From Haloarcula regularis (lineage in GTDB: Archaea > Halobacteriota > Halobacteria > Halobacteriales > Haloarculaceae): a DNA stretch of 64,000 bases. This document shows positions 51,517 through 60,319 of the stretch, one piece after another. Positions within the stretch are counted from its first letter, which is position 1. Every line of letters starts with the position of its first letter. The translations under genes and the position numbers were made by a program. The notes under the pieces were generated by a model. The model made no database searches. It was not told where the DNA came from and saw only the letters and a list, made by a program, of their open reading frames with translations. The stretch covers positions 2,418,001 through 2,482,000 of the forward strand of contig NZ_CP119794.1 of assembly GCF_029338315.1 (NCBI RefSeq), given 5' to 3'.

Positions 51517-51818
51517 CCCGCCGTGGGTTCGGTCCCGACAGGCGGCGACGGCAGCCTCTCCCTGGCGGGGCCCCTCGCGGAGCGCACGGCTCATCCCGAC
51601 CCCTCGAACGACGACGCGCCGGTTCGACGCGGGAACTGCTGATCCCACAGGAATCCCCCCGGTGTTGTGACAGATCGGCCACCGAACCGACACAGAACCG
51701 ACCCACTGGAATTTATGAATCAAATGCCGCACTTCTGTAGACGTTTGTCTACTCTACTGGCCATATCGAAAACGAATGCGGAACACTTACCCGTGTGGTG
51801 CTCCCCAGTACAGTTGCA
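51517..51818. other. 302-bp intergenic region with the cold-shock gene promoter and a hairpin
   Basis: No gene is seen. TTTATGAA at 51712-51719 is a good TATA box that predicts a start near 51742 and a leader of about 75 bases. Right there is a perfect stem GTAGAC-GTTT-GTCTAC (51737-51752). The first 180 bp are GC-rich without visible structure beyond short repeats. Confidence 0.5.
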
Positions 51819-52013
51819 ATGGCAAACGGTAAGGTTGATTTCTTCAACGACACAGGCGGTTACGGTTTCATCTCGACTGAGGACGCGGACGATGACGTTT
51901 TCTTCCACATGGAGGACGTTGGCGGACCGGACCTCGAAGAAGGACAGGACGTCGATTTCGACATCGAACAGGCCCCCAAGGGCCCGCGCGCGACGAACGT
52001 CGTTCGCAACTAA
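51819..52013 (+). CDS. cspA: Cold-shock domain protein
   Basis: A 64-residue CspA-type OB-fold protein that binds single-stranded RNA/DNA. GKVDFFNDTGGYGFISTE holds RNP1 (GYGFI), and DDVFFHMEDV holds RNP2 (VFFH). The acidic surface (EDADDD, DLEEGQDVDFD) is haloadapted. The start MANGKVDFF at 51819 is the family form. It appears to have a leader of about 75 bases with a hairpin at its beginning, unusual among the leaderless genes here. Confidence 0.95.
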   Translation: MANGKVDFFNDTGGYGFISTEDADDDVFFHMEDVGGPDLEEGQDVDFDIEQAPKGPRATNVVRN

Positions 52014-52026
52014 CCCCGAGTTCCAC

Positions 52027-52044
52027 CGTCGTCGTCCGACGACG
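52027..52044 (+). terminator. Possible hairpin terminator after the cold-shock gene
   Basis: CGTCGTCG-TC-CGACGACG is a perfect 8-bp inverted repeat 14 bp after the stop, followed by the weak T-rich stretch GATTCTTTC. Hairpins are not required for archaeal termination, so this is tentative. Confidence 0.3.
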
Positions 52045-52213
52045 CGGTACGACTCGATTCTTTCGGACGTGAACGCCCCGTAGCCGTCGCTGCGTGGCCT
52101 CTCGTTCGTGTAACCTACCCCTCGAGCACTGGCTGGACCGCCGTCGCACCCTGCAGTTCAGCGTCGCCACAGAGCCATCCCCGTTCTCGCCGGATTCGAC
52201 CGGGTCGAGGCGG

Positions 52214-53366
52214 CTACTGCTCGTCGCCGAAGCCGACCTCCGCGGCGTCGGCGGCGGCCCGTTCGATGGCCGACTCGAAGTCGAACGCCCGGACCACCTC
52301 GCCGTCGCGGACGAGCGGCTCCAGCAGCTCGACGGCGTCGGTCGGCGCGTTCCGGTCGGCCAGGCCGATGTGGTGGCCGCCGTCGGCGGTGCGGTAGACG
52401 GCCTTCCGGCCCGTGAGCTTGCCCCGTTTTGCGGCCGGTTCGCCGTCGACCTCGACGATGTCGAGCGCGAAATCGAGCGGGTCGGCGTTCGAGACGTAGC
52501 TCCCGACGCCGAACCCGTCGGCGACGTCGCGCAGGGCCCGGAGTTCCCGGGGCCCGAGCCCGCCGGAGACGAAGATGTCGACGTCCTCGTGGCCGTGGGC
52601 GTCGAGCGTCCAGCGGACCTCGCGGGCGATGTGTCGGAAGTCGCCCCGGCGGGATCCGGTCGTGTCCAGGCGGACGCCGGTCAGGTCGTCGACGGCCTCC
52701 GTGGCCCGGAGCGCCTCGTCGACCTCGTCGGAGTAGGTGTCGACCAGCGCGACGCGGGGCGTCTCGTCGGGGACGGCCTCGTCGAAGGCCCGCCAGGCGG
52801 CCTCCTGCTCGCCCCGGCCGAAACAGATCATGAGTGCGTGGGGCATCGTGCCACCGGCGCGCCGGCCGACGGCCTCCTCGGCGGCGACGTTGGAGAAGCC
52901 GTCCAGGCCGCCCAGCAGGGCCGCCCGCTCGACCATCGTGCCCAGCGCCGGGTGGAGGTGCCGGGAGCCGAAACTCAGCACCGTCGACCCGGGCGGCGTG
53001 GCGGACCTCCAGCGCCCGCGTCGCCACCGCCGTCGGGTGCGAGAGGAGGCCCAGCAGCGCCGTCTCGAGACGACAGAACTCCCGGTAGGGCCCCTCGACG
53101 CGCATGACGGGGCCGCCGTCGAACAGCTGCCCTTCCGGCAGCGCGTCGACGTCGACCGCTCGCCCCTCGAACAGCGACGCGGCGTCGGGCAGCCCCGCGA
53201 GCAGGTTCCACTCGCCGGTTGGGAACTGGTCCGCGGTCACCTCCGCGACGACCGTCGGGTTCTTGCCGGCGTGTTCCAGGGCCTCCATCGTCCGGTCGAA
53301 GTACGCGTCCGTCGCCCGCCCCTCGCGAATCGTCTCTGCCGAGACGATGTCGAACTCCTCGCTCAT
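52214..53366 (-). pseudogene. pncB: Nicotinate phosphoribosyltransferase, frameshifted
   Basis: NAPRTase converts nicotinate and PRPP to nicotinate mononucleotide in NAD salvage. The N-terminal part (SAETIREGRATDAYFDRT, GEWNLLAGLPDAASLFEG, GPYREFCRLETALLGLLSH) is in one frame, ending VRHAA. The rest, VLSFGSRHLHPALG, TMPHALMICFGRG, IFVSGGLGPRELRAL and FGVGSYVSNADPLDFALDIV, is in another. An extra base in GCCCGGGTCG near 52993 (or two lost) explains it. Repaired length is about 384 residues. TTTTTGA on the minus strand near 53390 is its TATA box. Probably a sequencing error. Confidence 0.88.
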
Positions 53367-53459
53367 GGGCGGCCTTCGGACGGAGATTCAAAAAGACGCC
53401 CGGTCGGCGGCGGAGGCGGAGTCCGGGCGCGCCGTCACTCGGGGCCGACGAGCGCGTGC

Positions 53460-53633
53460 TCAGTCGCCGGCGACGATGTGGTCCGTCCGCGCTCCGTCGG
53501 TCGACTCGACGAGCGCCTCGCAGATGGCGCTCTTGCGGTGTTCGACCTGGAGGTGGACGTAGACGTCGTTCGTTGACGTTGCTGGCTCCCCGCAGAGCGG
53601 GCAGGTCGGCGACGATGTCGTGTTTGCTGTCAT
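53460..53633 (-). CDS. Small C2H2 zinc-finger protein
   Basis: A 57-residue protein. TCPLCGEPATSTNDVYVHLQVEHRKS has the C-x2-C-x12-H-x4-H spacing of a classical zinc finger. A short acidic tail follows. Such single-finger micro-proteins are typical of haloarchaea; DNA, RNA or protein binding is possible. The start at 53633 gives only a short leader to the finger. Confidence 0.75.
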   Translation of the reverse strand: MTANTTSSPTCPLCGEPATSTNDVYVHLQVEHRKSAICEALVESTDGARTDHIVAGD

Positions 53634-53805
53634 GGATTCGATTGTGGACTGCGCTGTCGACTCCCGGCACGGGCCCGGGGCGGGAACCGCGGTCCCGGTC
53701 CCGACTGGTCGACCGTGGTCCGACAGGCAACTCTTGTTGGTTCGAATACAAGAATCTGTCCATGAGACGACCGTAGTGCTATGGACCGCTCTGTACCGGC
53801 CGCCG

Positions 53806-55146
53806 TCAGCCGACGGGCCGGTGGATGGCTTCGAGGTCGGCCGCCGTCGGCCCGTTGACGATACGGACGGTCTTCCCCCGGCGGACCACGCGGAAGGCAT
53901 CGGCGAAGGGGTCGCCCTCGGGGACGACGTAGACGTTCGCCCGCGGACTGGTCGCGCCGCGCTCCTCGACGAGGATGGCCCGGTAGGCCGCAGCGAACTC
54001 GCGGGCGTCTTCCTCCGTGTCCCATCTCGTCGTCCAGACGTAGCCGAACTCGCCGTCCCCGTTCCGGTACGGGACGACCGTGTCGCCGCCCCACCCGGCC
54101 GAAATCTCGCTCTCGTAACTGTATCTCGAGCTCCGGGTCTGGTTGTTGTGGTACATCGTCGCGAAGATGGAGGCCTCGCCGACGGTGTCGCCCACCGGGT
54201 CGTGGTCGAATCGCTCCCACTCGTCGGTCGACCGGTCGCGGACGGTCACCGCGACCGGTTTCTCGTCGGGGTACTTCGCGGGGTGGAGCACCTGCTCGCT
54301 GCTGTCGGGCAGGTCGTCGTGAAGCGCGTCGACGGCGTCCCAGCCGCCGCGCTGGCGGATCTGGTGGACGAACGTCGGCCCGGTGGCATAGGGCTGGAAG
54401 ACGACAGTGAACAGACCGGCGGTGACGCTCCCGCCGCCCCCGCCACTTCGCTCGGGCCGATCGATGCAGCCCCAATTCCCCTCACAGCGCCGTTCGTAGA
54501 CGGCCTGGACGTAGTTGGCCTCGCCCTCGACGACCCCCTGGCGGGCAAGTTGCGTGTCCTGGGTCTCGGCGGACCCGTTCAGGCCGAACTGCTGGTCCTG
54601 CAGGGCGTGGACGAGCTCGTGAGCGAGCGTCGCGCGGTCGATGTGGGGCGTCTCGGTGGGGCTGACGATGACGATGCGGTCCTCGCCCGGCGAGTAGAAG
54701 CCCTGGACCGTCGTCGAGAAGGTGTCGTCGATGGCCTCGCTGCTGCCCGCGTCCTCGCCGATGAGCAGGAGCGCCTCCCACACCTGGTCGTTCCATGGGT
54801 CCACCGGCGGGCCGGCGGCGCTCCCGTTCCCGCGCGAGCGGTTCCGGTACTCCGCCCGCGAGATGACCTCGACGGGGACCGGGTCGGTGAACTCCCGCTC
54901 GCGGATCTGCTCGACCCGGGCCATCGTCCGCGCGGCGACGGCCTCGCGCTCGCTCTCGTTGAGGCCGTCCTCGGTCGTCACCGACACCGGGTCGTCGTAC
55001 CAGTAGCCGGCCTCCCAGCCCAGCGTGTCGCCGCCGGGCGGGGTGTCGGGGTGGTCCGGCCCGCCCAGGACGGGCCCGCCCTCGAACACCGGTGCGCTGC
55101 ACCCGGCGAGGACCACGACCAGCGCCACCAGGGCGGCCCTACGCAT
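53806..55146 (-). CDS. Hvo_1808-family surface metalloprotease-like lipoprotein, copy 1
   Basis: A 446-residue exported protein. MRRAALVALVVVLAGCSAP is a signal with lipobox LAGC. GWEAGYWYDDPVSVTTEDGL is the family opening. ATLAHELVHALQDQQFGL (about residue 180) is an HExxH zinc-peptidase motif, and VEGEANYVQAVYE about 35 residues later supplies the likely third ligand Glu, as in gluzincins. Several N-x-S/T sites suit surface glycosylation. A paralogue overlaps its start by eight bases upstream, so the two form an operon. Peptidase activity is inferred. Confidence 0.85.
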   Translation of the reverse strand: MRRAALVALVVVLAGCSAPVFEGGPVLGGPDHPDTPPGGDTLGWEAGYWYDDPVSVTTEDGLNESEREAVAARTMARVEQIREREFTDPVPVEVISRAEYRNRSRGNGSAAGPPVDPWNDQVWEALLLIGEDAGSSEAIDDTFSTTVQGFYSPGEDRIVIVSPTETPHIDRATLAHELVHALQDQQFGLNGSAETQDTQLARQGVVEGEANYVQAVYERRCEGNWGCIDRPERSGGGGGSVTAGLFTVVFQPYATGPTFVHQIRQRGGWDAVDALHDDLPDSSEQVLHPAKYPDEKPVAVTVRDRSTDEWERFDHDPVGDTVGEASIFATMYHNNQTRSSRYSYESEISAGWGGDTVVPYRNGDGEFGYVWTTRWDTEEDAREFAAAYRAILVEERGATSPRANVYVVPEGDPFADAFRVVRRGKTVRIVNGPTAADLEAIHRPVG

Positions 55147-56632
55147 CGTGAACCCCCTCCAGTTCGTCCTCGGCCGGCGCGTTCACGACGGTCACCGTCC
55201 GGCCGTCGACCCGAATCGAGACGACGTCCGCGAACGGGCTGGCTTCCGCCACGACCCAGACGCCGTCGGCCGTCTCCGCGCCGCCCCAGTGGCCGACGAT
55301 CCGTTCCCAGGCGGCGGCGAACGCGCTGGCGTCGGCCTCCGTCGCCCAGGCCGTCTTCCAGACGTAGGCCGTCTCGGCGCCGCTGGCGTAGACGTGCATG
55401 CGGCCGCCGCGCCACCCCTGCGTGGCCGGCAGGTCGTAGTCGTACGGGTCCGTCCGGTCGACCGCCCCGTTCTCGTAGTTCACCACGTCGGTGCGCTGGA
55501 CGACGGCGCTCCGGTTGTAGTCGTCGGTCAGCGTGTACGCGAGCGAGGCGGTGATGGCCGAGGGACCGACGACGGCGTAGTCCGGGCGCCCGTCGGGCCG
55601 GACCCGCGCCCAGTCGTCGCTCGAGCGGTCGGCCAGGTCGACCGACTCGACCTGCCACGCCGGATACCTGCTCGGGTCGATGACCTCGGCGGCACTGTCG
55701 GGGGGGTCGTCGTAGGCGTCGTTCACCGCCGCCCACCCGCCCCGTTCGCGCAGCGCCGCGACCAGGCCAGGCCCGTCGCTGTACGGGAAGTACTGGAGGA
55801 CGTTCAGTCCGAAGTGCTGGTCGCCACCGCCGCCGCCACGCGCGGGCCGTTCGAGACAGTCCCACGTCCCCCCGCAGCGCTCGGCGTAGCGCGCGCCGAC
55901 CGTCGTGGCGTCGCCCTCGACGAGGCCGTTCCGGCCCTGGGCGGCGTCGCGGGTCCGCGCGTCGCTCGCGAGGCCGAACTGCTGGTCCTGCAGGGCGTGG
56001 ACGAGCTCGTGGGCGAGCGTCCGTTCGCTGATGCGGGGCGTCGCCGTCTCCGTGACGAGGACGATGGCCCCTGCCGACGGGCTGTAATAGCCCAGCACGC
56101 TGGCGCCGAGCTGACGGTCCTGGGCGGCGATGGCGTCCTCGTCCTCCCCGACGAGGAACAGCGCCTCGAACATCGCGTTGTCGAATCGGCTGCGCGTCTC
56201 GTCGGCGCTCCCGCCTGACCGGTTGCGGTACTCGGCGCGCGAGACGACGCGCACCGGGACCGACGCCTCGAACTCGAGGCCCCGAATCGTCTCGACGCGT
56301 GCCATCGCCCGCGCGACGACGGCGGCCCGTTCCGTCTCGTTGAGCCCGTCCTCGGTCGTTATCGACAGCGACTCGTCGGCCCAGTAGCCGGCCTCCCAGC
56401 CCAGGCGATCGGTCTCGGGGTCCGGCCGCGGGTCGTCGCTGGCTGCTGGCGTCTCGGTCGCTGTCGCCGTCGTTCCGGTCTCCACCTCGAGGACGAACGT
56501 CTCGGGGGTCGGCGTCCCCGTCGCCCTCTCCTCGCTCGCCCCGTCGCTGGGTGAGGGCGACCCGGGCGCCTGGCAGCCAGCGAGCACCAGACCGAGCGCA
56601 CAGAGGGCGACAGCGAGAGACAGGCGGCGCAT
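55139..56632 (-). CDS. Hvo_1808-family surface metalloprotease-like lipoprotein, copy 2
   Basis: A 497-residue paralogue of the downstream gene. MRRLSLAVALCALGLVLAGC is the lipoprotein signal. A Thr/Ser/Pro-rich linker of about 60 residues comes before GWEAGYWADESLSITTEDGL. TLAHELVHALQDQQFGLASD is the HExxH motif and VEGDATTVGARYAERCGG the third-ligand region. Its stop overlaps the start of copy 1 by eight bases, which implies translational coupling. Like copy 1 it should act outside the cell, anchored to the membrane. Confidence 0.86.
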   Translation of the reverse strand: MRRLSLAVALCALGLVLAGCQAPGSPSPSDGASEERATGTPTPETFVLEVETGTTATATETPAASDDPRPDPETDRLGWEAGYWADESLSITTEDGLNETERAAVVARAMARVETIRGLEFEASVPVRVVSRAEYRNRSGGSADETRSRFDNAMFEALFLVGEDEDAIAAQDRQLGASVLGYYSPSAGAIVLVTETATPRISERTLAHELVHALQDQQFGLASDARTRDAAQGRNGLVEGDATTVGARYAERCGGTWDCLERPARGGGGGDQHFGLNVLQYFPYSDGPGLVAALRERGGWAAVNDAYDDPPDSAAEVIDPSRYPAWQVESVDLADRSSDDWARVRPDGRPDYAVVGPSAITASLAYTLTDDYNRSAVVQRTDVVNYENGAVDRTDPYDYDLPATQGWRGGRMHVYASGAETAYVWKTAWATEADASAFAAAWERIVGHWGGAETADGVWVVAEASPFADVVSIRVDGRTVTVVNAPAEDELEGVHDA

Positions 56633-56708
56633 CTATCCTCTCAACGGGTAGCGCGGGGAAAAGTCACACGGGACAACCTTGGTAGGGCTCCCCACCCTAC
56701 GGTCGCGT

Positions 56709-57281
56709 ATGGAGTTCGACCCAGACAGCACCGCGCTGGTCGTCGTCGACATGCAGAACGGCTTCTGTCACCCTGACGGCAGCCTCTACGCCCCGCCCAG
56801 CGAGGACGCCATCGGCCCCGTCACCGACCTGGTCGAGCGGGCGCGGGCGGCCGGCGCGTCGGTCGTGTTCACCCGCGACGTCCACCCGCCCGAGCAGTTC
56901 GAGGACGCCCACTACTACGACGAGTTCGACCGCTGGGGCGAGCACGTCCTCGAGGGCTCCTGGGAGGCCGAGCTCGTCGAGGAACTCGACCCCGACACGG
57001 CGGACCTGGTCGTCGAGAAGCACACCTACGACGCCTTCTACCGGACCCAGCTCGAGGGGTGGCTCGACACCCACGGCGTCGACGACCTGGTTGTCTGCGG
57101 GACGCTGGCGAACGTCTGTGTCCTGCACACGGCCTCCAGCGCCGGCCTGCGGGACTTCCGCCCCGTCCTGGTCGAGGACGCCGTCGGCTTCATCGAATCC
57201 GACCACCGCGAGTACGCCCTCGAGCACGCCGACTGGCTGTTCGGCGAGGTGACCGACCGCGAGGCCGTCGCCTTCGCCTGA
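56709..57281 (+). CDS. pncA: Isochorismatase-fold cysteine hydrolase, nicotinamidase-like
   Basis: A 190-residue hydrolase. The catalytic triad positions are visible: Asp in VVVDMQNGFCHPDGSL (about 12), Lys in VEKHTYDAFY (about 105), and Cys in CGTLANVCVLHTASSA (about 138). TRDVHPPEQFED fits the metal-binding stretch seen in nicotinamidases, where D-x-H...H is common. Nicotinamidase would feed the nicotinate phosphoribosyltransferase encoded 3.3 kb away, so an NAD-salvage role is reasonable; other amidohydrolase roles are possible. Confidence 0.8.
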   Translation: MEFDPDSTALVVVDMQNGFCHPDGSLYAPPSEDAIGPVTDLVERARAAGASVVFTRDVHPPEQFEDAHYYDEFDRWGEHVLEGSWEAELVEELDPDTADLVVEKHTYDAFYRTQLEGWLDTHGVDDLVVCGTLANVCVLHTASSAGLRDFRPVLVEDAVGFIESDHREYALEHADWLFGEVTDREAVAFA

Positions 57282-57284
57282 CCG

Positions 57285-58106
57285 CTACTCGATACTCACC
57301 CGGACGCGCTCCCCGACGGACAGGTCGACGCCCTCGCCGACGAGCTTCACGCCGGCCTCGTCCCGGGAACAGAACAGCGCCAGCCCGGTCACCGGGTCGC
57401 CGTTCGCGAGGACGGTCACGTCGTCCCAGACGACCGTCCGCCCCTCGGCGGTGCCGACGCGCCGGCCGAAAAGGCTGATCGGCCGGTCCCGCCCGTGCTC
57501 GCCCGCGCCGAGGACCCCGCCCCGCTCGTAGTGCGGGCAGCCGCCGTCGAGGACGCCGCCGTCGCCGGTCGCCAGGCCGACGAACCGCTCGCCGGGCGCG
57601 GGATGGACTGGCCGGTCGAGTCGCGCCCAGGTCTCGCCGGCCTCGAGCACGGTGCCGGTGCCGTCCCAGGCCAGGGGCTCGACGTCGACGCCGACGTCGA
57701 CGGGGAGCGAGCCAGCCGCCCGGTAGGGGTTCGCGTCGTGCTCGCGAAAGCCCAGGTGGACGTGGTTCGGGACCCAGGGGGCGAAGAAGCCGGCCCGCAC
57801 CAGCTCGCCCAGGTCGTCACCGACGTCCACCGCCTCGCCCGCCGCGACGCTCGGATTTACGTGGAGCAGCCGCGCGACGTACTTGCCGGTGTCGACCAGA
57901 ATCAGGTAGTCGTACTCGGCGGCGTACGGCTGGGGCGGTGCCGTGACCCGCCGCGTCTCCAGCACCTCGCCGGCGACCGGCGAGGGCGCCCGACTGCCCG
58001 CCGGGTACAGGTCTATGGCACACCCCTCGTCGTGGGCGGCGAACGGCGAGTTGTACAGCGAGAACCGGTAGTAGCGGTGCAATACGTCCCCGGGGACCGT
58101 TACCAT
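57285..58106 (-). CDS. M23-peptidase-like beta-barrel protein
   Basis: A 273-residue protein. Residues about 15-140 follow the lysostaphin/M23 pattern: AAHDEGCAIDLYPAG (H...D), SPVAGEVLETR, YLILVDTGKYVARLLHVNP, VGDDLGEL and VPNHVHLGFRE (HxH). The zinc ligands are in near-canonical order, but archaea lack peptidoglycan, so the role is unclear. The C-terminal half is a second, unrecognised strand-rich domain. No signal peptide is visible from the start at 58106. It converges with the nicotinamidase-like gene. Confidence 0.65.
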   Translation of the reverse strand: MVTVPGDVLHRYYRFSLYNSPFAAHDEGCAIDLYPAGSRAPSPVAGEVLETRRVTAPPQPYAAEYDYLILVDTGKYVARLLHVNPSVAAGEAVDVGDDLGELVRAGFFAPWVPNHVHLGFREHDANPYRAAGSLPVDVGVDVEPLAWDGTGTVLEAGETWARLDRPVHPAPGERFVGLATGDGGVLDGGCPHYERGGVLGAGEHGRDRPISLFGRRVGTAEGRTVVWDDVTVLANGDPVTGLALFCSRDEAGVKLVGEGVDLSVGERVRVSIE

Positions 58107-58308
58107 CGGTGGGCGTTCGGCGCGCGCCGGCATGTGGCTGTCGCCCGAGGGTTTACATACGAGACCGGGACCAGACCCGCCGTGCGCTGACCGCCACCGC
58201 GACGGGGGCAGCGGGAGTGCGACACGTCCCGTCGCGGCCGTCGCGTGTCGCCCGTTAGCGCACCGTGACCGACGGGAGGGTTTTGCCCGCGTAGCGCCTA
58301 CTGCCCCC

Positions 58309-58992
58309 ATGCGACTCCTCCGTGGCCGGGCCGACGACCACGAGCGCGACTACCGGCGGACCCGCGAGCTGGTCGCCCGGGTCGCCGCGGACCGCGAGCC
58401 CGCGCTGCGGGTCTGGACCCCCCACCGGCAGGTCGCCTTCGGCCGCCGGGACCGCCGCGCCGACGGGTACGACCGCGCCCGCGCGGCCGCCACGGAACGG
58501 GGCTATCCCGTCCTCGAGCGCGAGGTCGGCGGCCGAGCCGTCGCTTACTCCGGCACCACCGTCGCGCTCGCGCTCGCGGAACCGACCGCCGACGGCCGGG
58601 ACGGCATCCAGGCCCGGTACGACCGCGTGACCGACGCCGTCCGGGTGGCGCTTCGCGACCTCGGCGTCGACGCCCGCGACGGCGAGCCGCCCGACGCATT
58701 CTGCCCGGGCACCCACTCGCTCCAGGCCGACGGCAAACTCGTGGGGCTCGCCCAGCGGGTCAGGCAGTCCGTCGCGCTCACCGCCGGCGTCGTCGTGGTT
58801 CGGGACCACGCCGAGATCGCCGCCGTGCTCGACCCGGTGTACGCGGCGCTCGACGTCTCCTTCGACCCGGACTCGGTGGGCAGTATCGCTCGTGCCGGCG
58901 GCGACGACGACCCGGCGACGGTCCGTCACGCGCTCGAGGACGCGCTCGTCGGCGAGGCGACCGTGCGCATCGAGCGTATCCGGGACACTTAG
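58309..58992 (+). CDS. Lipoate-protein ligase-like (BirA/LplA fold) protein
   Basis: A 227-residue protein with the lipoyltransferase fold: LRVWTPHRQVAFGRRDRR, a glycine-rich GYPVLEREVGGRAVAYSG (the RRxxGGGAV-type loop), and the conserved lysine in LQADGKLVGLAQRV. It may attach lipoate, octanoate or biotin, or act as an amidotransferase; the substrate cannot be fixed. The stop at 58990-58992 lies within a TATA-like box for dihydroorotase, so the two neighbours have separate promoters. Confidence 0.83.
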   Translation: MRLLRGRADDHERDYRRTRELVARVAADREPALRVWTPHRQVAFGRRDRRADGYDRARAAATERGYPVLEREVGGRAVAYSGTTVALALAEPTADGRDGIQARYDRVTDAVRVALRDLGVDARDGEPPDAFCPGTHSLQADGKLVGLAQRVRQSVALTAGVVVVRDHAEIAAVLDPVYAALDVSFDPDSVGSIARAGGDDDPATVRHALEDALVGEATVRIERIRDT

Positions 58993-59017
58993 GAGTCACC
59001 CCGGCCGACCTGGGGGT

Positions 59018-60319
59018 ATGCTCATCCGCAACGCGACGCTCCCCGACGGCCGCCAGCGCGACGTCAGGGTGCGCGGCGAGACCGTCGCCGAGGTCGGTCG
59101 CGACCTCTCGCCCGCCGACGAGGAGGTCATCGAGGCGACGGGCCAGCGACTGTTCCCCGGCATGATCGACGTCCACGTCCACTTCCGCCAGCCCGGCTAC
59201 CCCCACAAGGAGACCTGGGCCTCGGGCTCGCGGGCCGCCGCGGCCGGCGGCGTGACCACCGTCGTCGACCAGCCCAACACCGACCCGCCGACCGTCGACG
59301 GCGAGGCCTTCGACCGGAAGGCCGAGTTCGCCGCCGACTCGCTGGTCGACTGGGGGATAAACGGCGGCGTCACCGTCGACTGGGTGCCCGAGGATCTCCT
59401 CGAGCGGCGACTCTTTGCCCTCGGTGAGGTGTTCCTGGCGGACTCGACCGGCGACATGGGCATCGAGGCCGACCTCTTCGAGGACGCGCTCGCGGCCGCC
59501 ACCGAGCGCGACGTGACGGTGACGGTCCACGCGGAGGACGCCGACTACTTCAACCAGGATGCGACGGCCCGCGACGACGCCGACGCCTGGAGCGCCTACC
59601 GAACCGCCGAGGCCGAGGCGAAGGCGGTCGAACGGGCCTGCCGGGTCGCCGCCGACCACGACGCCACCATCCACATCGCCCACACGTCCACGCCGGAGGG
59701 CATCGACATCGCGAGCGAGGCGGGGATGACCACCGAAGTGACGCCACACCACCTCCTGCTCTCGCGGCGCGACCTCTCGGACCTCGGGACGCTCGGTCGC
59801 ATGAACCCGCCGCTCCGGCGTGAGAAGCGCCGGCAGAAGGTCTACGACCGGGTCGCCGACGGCACCGTCGACATGATCGCCACCGACCACGCGCCCCACA
59901 CCCGCGCGGAGAAAGACGCCAGCATCTGGGACGCCCCGTCGGGCGTGCCGGGCGTCGAGACGGCGCTCCCGCTCCTGCTGGCCGAGGCGGCCGACCCCGA
60001 CACGCCGCTCACCTACGAGCGGGTCCGGGACCTCACGGCCGCGAACCCGGCTGCGGTGTTCGACGTCCCCCAGAAGGGGGCGATCGAGCCCGGCAAGGAC
60101 GCCGACCTCGTGCTCGCCGACACCACCGAGACGACCGAGATCCGCGCGGCCGAACGCCACACCGACTGCGGGTGGACGCCCTTCGAGGGCTTCGACGCGG
60201 TGTTCCCCGAGTGGACGATGGTCCGCGGGACGGTCGTCTACGAGCGCGACTCCGGGGAAGACGTCTTCTACGACCATCAGGGGGAGAACGTCCGGGACGC
60301 CGACGCGGAACTCCTCTAG
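59018..60319 (+). CDS. pyrC: Dihydroorotase
   Basis: A 433-residue amidohydrolase that closes carbamoyl-aspartate to dihydroorotate in pyrimidine synthesis. FPGMIDVHVHFRQPGYPHKE holds the HxH metal pair and the substrate Arg. TVTVHAEDADYF, IHIAHTSTPEG and MIATDHAPHTRAEKD carry the other metal and catalytic residues. It is the class I, AllB-like form usual in archaea. TTAGG at 58989-58993, 27 bp before the ATG, is its likely promoter, overlapping the previous stop. It converges with the DUF5806 gene via CTAG. Confidence 0.94.
   Translation: MLIRNATLPDGRQRDVRVRGETVAEVGRDLSPADEEVIEATGQRLFPGMIDVHVHFRQPGYPHKETWASGSRAAAAGGVTTVVDQPNTDPPTVDGEAFDRKAEFAADSLVDWGINGGVTVDWVPEDLLERRLFALGEVFLADSTGDMGIEADLFEDALAAATERDVTVTVHAEDADYFNQDATARDDADAWSAYRTAEAEAKAVERACRVAADHDATIHIAHTSTPEGIDIASEAGMTTEVTPHHLLLSRRDLSDLGTLGRMNPPLRREKRRQKVYDRVADGTVDMIATDHAPHTRAEKDASIWDAPSGVPGVETALPLLLAEAADPDTPLTYERVRDLTAANPAAVFDVPQKGAIEPGKDADLVLADTTETTEIRAAERHTDCGWTPFEGFDAVFPEWTMVRGTVVYERDSGEDVFYDHQGENVRDADAELL

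Noticed and set aside
53732..53753. TCTTGT-TGGTTCGAAT-ACAAGA stem as a tRNA arm or operator
   Set aside because: No cloverleaf can be built. It could be a terminator for the Hvo_1808 operon or a site for the zinc-finger gene, but there is nothing to decide between them.
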